Assembly (NCBI GenBank): GCA_013360695.1
Contig: JABWBC010000006.1
Coordinates: 1-52,496, forward strand
Length of the DNA stretch: 52,496 nt
DNA from: Phycisphaerales bacterium
GTDB lineage: Bacteria; Planctomycetota; Phycisphaerae; Phycisphaerales; UBA1924
Direction of reading: 5' to 3'
The translations under genes and the position numbers were made by a program. Shown in pieces: positions 51,694 through 52,496 of this stretch. Numbering within the stretch: the stretch's first letter is position 1; every line of letters begins with the position of its first letter. The notes beneath the pieces are model-generated. The model saw only the letters and a program-made list of their open reading frames with translations, ran no database searches and was not told the DNA's origin.

Positions 51694-52137
51694 ATGGCCA
51701 ATACCATTCCAAGGATGACCGTCCCCTACTCGATCGGAGCAATGGCGAAGGCGGCGGGCGTGCCGACGACGACCGTGCGCTACTACGAGCGGCGCGGGTT
51801 GCTCACGCCCGACGGCCGGAGCCGGGCGAAGTACCGCGTCTACGGGGAGGCGTCGCTGGAGCGGCTGCGGTTCATTCGCTCGGCGCAGGCGACGGGCTTC
51901 ACGCTGGAGGACATCGCGGCCCTGCTGACGCTGCACGACGAGGGGACCGGTGGGCGCTGCCGGACGGAAGTCCGGTCGATGATCGCGCGGCGGCTGGCGG
52001 ACACGAAGGCGAAAATGACCGACCTAGAGCGGGTCCGGACGGTCCTGCTCGAAGCCGATGCCTCCTGCGGGGCCTCCAAGGGCCCCTGCCCGGTGATGGC
52101 GAAACTGACTGTGAGGAGTCGCGCGAACTCCGCTTGA
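51694..52137 (+). CDS. MerR-family metalloregulator with three-Cys site
   Basis: This 147-residue protein has the MerR winged helix (YSIGAMAKAAGVPTTTVRYYERRGLLTPDGR), a long dimerisation helix (DTKAKMTDLERVRTVLLEAD), and cysteines 89, 125 and 132. The spacing resembles the Hg(II)-binding Cys82/117/126 of MerR but with seven rather than nine residues between the last two, so another soft metal (Cd, Pb, Zn) is also possible. The ATG at 51694 has GAGG 8 bases upstream. A MerR-type operator overlaps its 3' end and faces the next gene. Confidence 0.82.
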   Translation: MANTIPRMTVPYSIGAMAKAAGVPTTTVRYYERRGLLTPDGRSRAKYRVYGEASLERLRFIRSAQATGFTLEDIAALLTLHDEGTGGRCRTEVRSMIARRLADTKAKMTDLERVRTVLLEADASCGASKGPCPVMAKLTVRSRANSA

Positions 52138-52165
52138 CCTTGCACCACGGTGCAAGGCCGATACT
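52134..52165 (+). promoter_or_regulatory. MerR-type long-spacer promoter/operator
   Basis: A -35 TTGACC (52134-52139) and a -10 GATACT (52160-52165) are 20 bases apart. Between them lies a perfect dyad: CCTTGCACC (52138-52146) and GGTGCAAGG (52149-52157). Long-spacer promoters with a central dyad are the hallmark of MerR-family activation. The -35 overlaps the regulator's stop codon. Confidence 0.8.
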
Positions 52166-52245
52166 CCTTGCATACGGACCGATCCAGTTTCTCCGGAACT
52201 GCTCCGGCGGCGGCGGCCCGGGTGTGCGACTCACGGAGTTCGACC

Positions 52246-52482
52246 ATGACAAGGAGATCAATGATGGCGGCGACAGCGACGATGGCGGCGGCGGCGCTCA
52301 CGGGCTGCTCTTCGACGGGCCAGATGGCCAGCACGGAGCGGGCCGACTGCCCGGGCAAGATCGTCTGCCCGATCACGGGCGAACTGGTCTGCATCGACCG
52401 GTGCCCGGTGGGCGCGGGTGCGAAGTCGGATGTGGCGCTGGCCGTGGCCCAGCCGGGCTCTTGCTGCGCTGCGGCGAGGTAA
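52246..52482 (+). CDS. Small Cys-rich lipoprotein under MerR-type control
   Basis: This 78-residue protein has a short twin-Arg, Ala-rich lipoprotein signal (MTRRSMMAAT...ALTGC; lipobox LTGC, Cys21), then a Cys-rich core with CPGKIVCPITGELVCIDRCP (Cys35, 41, 49, 53) and a C-terminal CC pair (Cys73/74). The four close cysteines suggest metal binding in the periplasm or outer membrane. ATG 52246 has GGAG 7 bases upstream; ATGs at 52261 and 52264 follow AAGGAG. It lies directly behind the MerR-type operator and is probably induced by the same metal. Confidence 0.65.
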   Translation: MTRRSMMAATATMAAAALTGCSSTGQMASTERADCPGKIVCPITGELVCIDRCPVGAGAKSDVALAVAQPGSCCAAAR

Positions 52483-52496
52483 TCGGCGATGACACG

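Overview
The window is high-GC DNA with tightly packed genes, many GTG/TTG starts and 4-base stop/start overlaps. The mix of genes suggests a Planctomycetota-type host: a CusA-like efflux gene ending in a CCACGGAGACACAGAG-type dispersed repeat, small Cys-rich lipoproteins, and near-leaderless starts behind TATACT/TACACT boxes. No rRNA or other phylogenetic marker is present, so this host assignment is an inference.

Layout. (1) 1-7.06 kb: early genes of a tailed phage or prophage that enters from the left edge: a DUF669 protein, a RusA-like resolvase, a DEAD/DEAH helicase, a Prim-Pol/DUF3987 replication protein, a 570-base structured non-coding stretch, and a ParB-fused DNA methyltransferase. 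(2) 7.07-9.03 kb: five small minus-strand genes (HARE-HTH, DUF6891-like, DUF6900-like and two unknowns). (3) 9.2-27.05 kb: late morphogenesis genes in siphovirus order: a small DNA-packaging protein, the large terminase, a zinc ribbon, an antisense HEPN cargo gene, a connector-sized protein, portal, a protease-major capsid fusion, decoration, head-tail and tail-terminator genes, tail tube, a frameshifted tail chaperone pair, tape measure and tail-tip proteins, a methyltransferase, a DUF115-like protein, and a Ser-rich protein with an internal Hint domain. (4) 27.1-31.0 kb: a winged-helix regulator, then a serine recombinase translationally coupled to two ParB-like genes.

(5) 31.1-44.9 kb: a defence island. 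A plus-strand TSPPY DNA methyltransferase converges on a minus-strand run of six genes, in transcription order SNF2 helicase, AIPR nuclease, type III-like Mod, type III-like Res, NurA-like nuclease, HerA-like ATPase. The first four are joined by three identical GTGA overlaps. The methyltransferase and herA share one CTAG as both stop codons. (6) 44.9-46.1 kb: 1.2 kb without a convincing gene, carrying short direct and inverted repeats; it is a candidate element boundary. (7) 46.1-52.5 kb: probably host chromosome. It holds a His/Cys-rich secreted protein, an RND metal-efflux adaptor and pump, a MerR-family regulator with a three-Cys metal site, and a small Cys-rich lipoprotein behind a textbook MerR-type long-spacer promoter.

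The strongest candidates for something new are the combined SNF2-AIPR-Mod-Res-NurA-HerA plus methyltransferase island, the Hint-domain Ser-rich virion-associated protein, the large terminase whose N-terminus repeats the preceding small protein, and the HEPN gene embedded antisense in the head module. No homology search was possible; assignments rest on motifs, order and remembered family features.
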